Shown: positions 42,110-43,401 of the stretch, in pieces
Position numbering within the stretch: position 1 is the stretch's first letter
How the letters are laid out: each line of letters begins with the position of its first letter
Source of the DNA: JAQVSH01 sp964451605
GTDB taxonomy: Bacteria > Bacteroidota > Bacteroidia > Bacteroidales > UBA4181
DNA length: 43,401 nt
Assembly (NCBI GenBank): GCA_964451605.1
Contig: CAYVJA010000016.1
Coordinates: 1-43,401 of the forward strand
Reading direction: 5' to 3'
Translations under genes and position numbers: made by a program
Notes under the pieces: generated by a model
What the model saw: only the letters and a program-made list of their open reading frames with translations
The model's database searches: none
Told to the model about the DNA's origin: nothing

Positions 42110-43401
42110 AGTATATGTTCGGAGAAGGCCTTCCCCAATCTGGGATTGGCCGTCATCTCCTGCTCAAAGAAAAACGGGTCGTCCGAAAAGGCCGGCTTCA
42201 GTTGGTCGAGCCAGGTGGCTTTCGGGTCGTATTTTGCGAAAAAGGGCACACCCACCCACTCGGGATTTCTGGCCTGCAGGAAGCGCAGTACAAAGAGTTT
42301 TTCTCCTTGGACCTCCGATGTACCCAAATACTGAACCTTTCCGGGATGGGCGCTCATGCTGGGCCCGCGCACCGTTCGGCACACCCCGCTTACCTGTCGG
42401 TAGGCCTGACGGTATATAGAACCGCATTTCTCTAGTGGCAGCTCAAAAAAATGTTTACAGCCGGTGTCGCGGGGTATAAACATGTAGTAGGGGATACAAT
42501 TCAGATCGACCTGCTTGCGCCACAGTGCAGCAAAGATGTCGGGCGAATCGTTGATATGGCGTAAAATAGGGGTCTGTGTCCGGATCTGTGCTCCGGTATT
42601 GCGGATTCGTTTTATAGCTGCCGCAACGGCAGCCGTTGAAAGCTCAACGGGGTGGTTAAAGTGAGCCTGAATGGCCAGATTCTTTCCCGAGGCTACAATT
42701 TTCTCGAACAGGCCGATAATCTCGTCCGAATCGGGGTCGGAGAGGAACCGGAAGGGCCAATACGACAACGATTTGGTTCCAATCCGGATGGTTCGGATAT
42801 GTTCCAGCCCGGGTTCGAGTAATGGCTCCAGGTAGCTCTTCAACAGTCCGGCCTTCATCACCATCGGATCGCCTCCGGTAAAGAGTACATCCGTTACCCT
42901 GGTGTGTCGTTTTAGATACTTGCAGAGGAGATCTACCTCCTTCATGGAGAATTTCAGCGACTCGATCCCGGCAAATTGCGGCCATCGGAAGCAGAAAGTG
43001 CAATAGGCATGGCAGGTTTGCCCCTGGCCCGGGAAGAAGAGCACCGTCTCGCGATATTTGTGTTGGATTCCTTTCAGCACCTTCCCGTCGAGCGAAGGGA
43101 CATTGTGCGCCTGTCCGGCCGGATTGGGGTTCAGTGTCATCCGGATTCGGTGCACCATTGTCTCAATCTCCTCTTTTGCTGCGCCCCCTTCGAGCGCCTC
43201 CTTCATGGTATCGTAATGTCCTTTCCGAAGCATCTCCCTGCGCGGAAACGTAAGCGTAAACATCGGATCGTCGGGAATATTATTCCAGTCGATTAACTCA
43301 TCTACCACATAGTTATTGGTTTTAAACGGCAGAACTCTTCCCACCACCTCAATGGCCTTGAGGCTATCAGGACTCAGCTTCCGGATTTGGGGGATTTTTT
43401 T
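42106..43401 (-). CDS. KamA-family radical SAM protein (lysine 2,3-aminomutase-like), 5' end missing
   Basis: At least 431 residues; the frame is open to the window edge. The upstream residues (KKIPQIRKLSPDSLKAIE) look like real protein, so the GTG at 43347 is not the start. The radical SAM cluster motif is CHAYCTFC (CxxxCxxC), followed by FTGGDP. TQTPILRHIND keeps an Asp where lysine 2,3-aminomutase binds substrate, and PLEKC may hold the PLP lysine. The CTFCFRW cluster region differs from the CRHCTRRR of classical lysine 2,3-aminomutases, so the substrate may not be free lysine. No lysine-fermentation genes are nearby. It converges on the symporter gene. Confidence 0.82.
   Translation of the reverse strand, partial: KKIPQIRKLSPDSLKAIEVVGRVLPFKTNNYVVDELIDWNNIPDDPMFTLTFPRREMLRKGHYDTMKEALEGGAAKEEIETMVHRIRMTLNPNPAGQAHNVPSLDGKVLKGIQHKYRETVLFFPGQGQTCHAYCTFCFRWPQFAGIESLKFSMKEVDLLCKYLKRHTRVTDVLFTGGDPMVMKAGLLKSYLEPLLEPGLEHIRTIRIGTKSLSYWPFRFLSDPDSDEIIGLFEKIVASGKNLAIQAHFNHPVELSTAAVAAAIKRIRNTGAQIRTQTPILRHINDSPDIFAALWRKQVDLNCIPYYMFIPRDTGCKHFFELPLEKCGSIYRQAYRQVSGVCRTVRGPSMSAHPGKVQYLGTSEVQGEKLFVLRFLQARNPEWVGVPFFAKYDPKATWLDQLKPAFSDDPFFFEQEMTANPRLGKAFSEHIL

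Noticed and set aside
43345..43347. GTG as the start of the KamA-family protein
   Set aside because: The in-frame residues upstream to the window edge look like genuine protein, so the start lies beyond base 43401.

Overview
The window looks like a chromosomal contig from an anaerobic or microaerophilic Bacteroidota, most likely order Bacteroidales. The evidence is a fused nuoCD inside an 11-subunit type complex I operon with no nuoE, nuoF or nuoG, the rplY-pth-Hsp15-DUF4924 block, a GldJ-like FGE-sulfatase lipoprotein beside murF, DUF3078 and DUF2807 proteins, and repeated TAnnTTTG (-7) promoter motifs instead of E. coli-like -10 boxes. Two runs of N (28310-28369 and 30860-30869) show it is a scaffold, and each run interrupts a real gene.

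Layout: 1-2436 holds the end of pheT and a convergent aspS with a shared bidirectional terminator. 2565-7387 is an envelope and energy block: an M23/LysM lipoprotein whose stop overlaps the start of atpD, then atpC, a GT9 glycosyltransferase and a second convergent M23/LysM protein. 7502-9290 is grpE-dnaJ. 9585-15334 is a forward housekeeping run: gldJ-like, murF, prs, rplY, pth, Hsp15-like, DUF4924. 15377-17768 is the reverse efp-yebC-DUF3078 group.

17852-24091 is the most accessory-looking part, six tightly spaced reverse genes: a UDP-glucuronate 4-epimerase-like protein, a zinc-ribbon Nudix hydrolase, a DUF2807 protein, a hemerythrin-like protein whose iron-ligand positions look degenerate, a LuxR-type regulator whose receiver has lost its phospho-acceptor, and a TonB-dependent receptor. 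I consider the hemerythrin/LuxR/receptor trio the best candidate for an undescribed signalling unit.

24218-30777 runs forward: a deacetylase/glycosidase-fold-like lipoprotein, then TolC, HlyD and two ABC-2 permeases with no ATPase gene nearby. 30749-40609 is the reverse nuoA-B-CD-H-I-J-K-L-M-N operon. Its last gene overlaps the last permease gene tail to tail, and nuoB carries an apparent one-base frameshift. The window ends with a sodium:amino-acid symporter and a KamA-family radical SAM protein that runs off the right edge.

No tRNA, rRNA, CRISPR array, insertion sequence or phage gene was recognised. No gene-free stretch exceeds 300 bases; the longest is about 294 bases between grpE and the gldJ-like gene.
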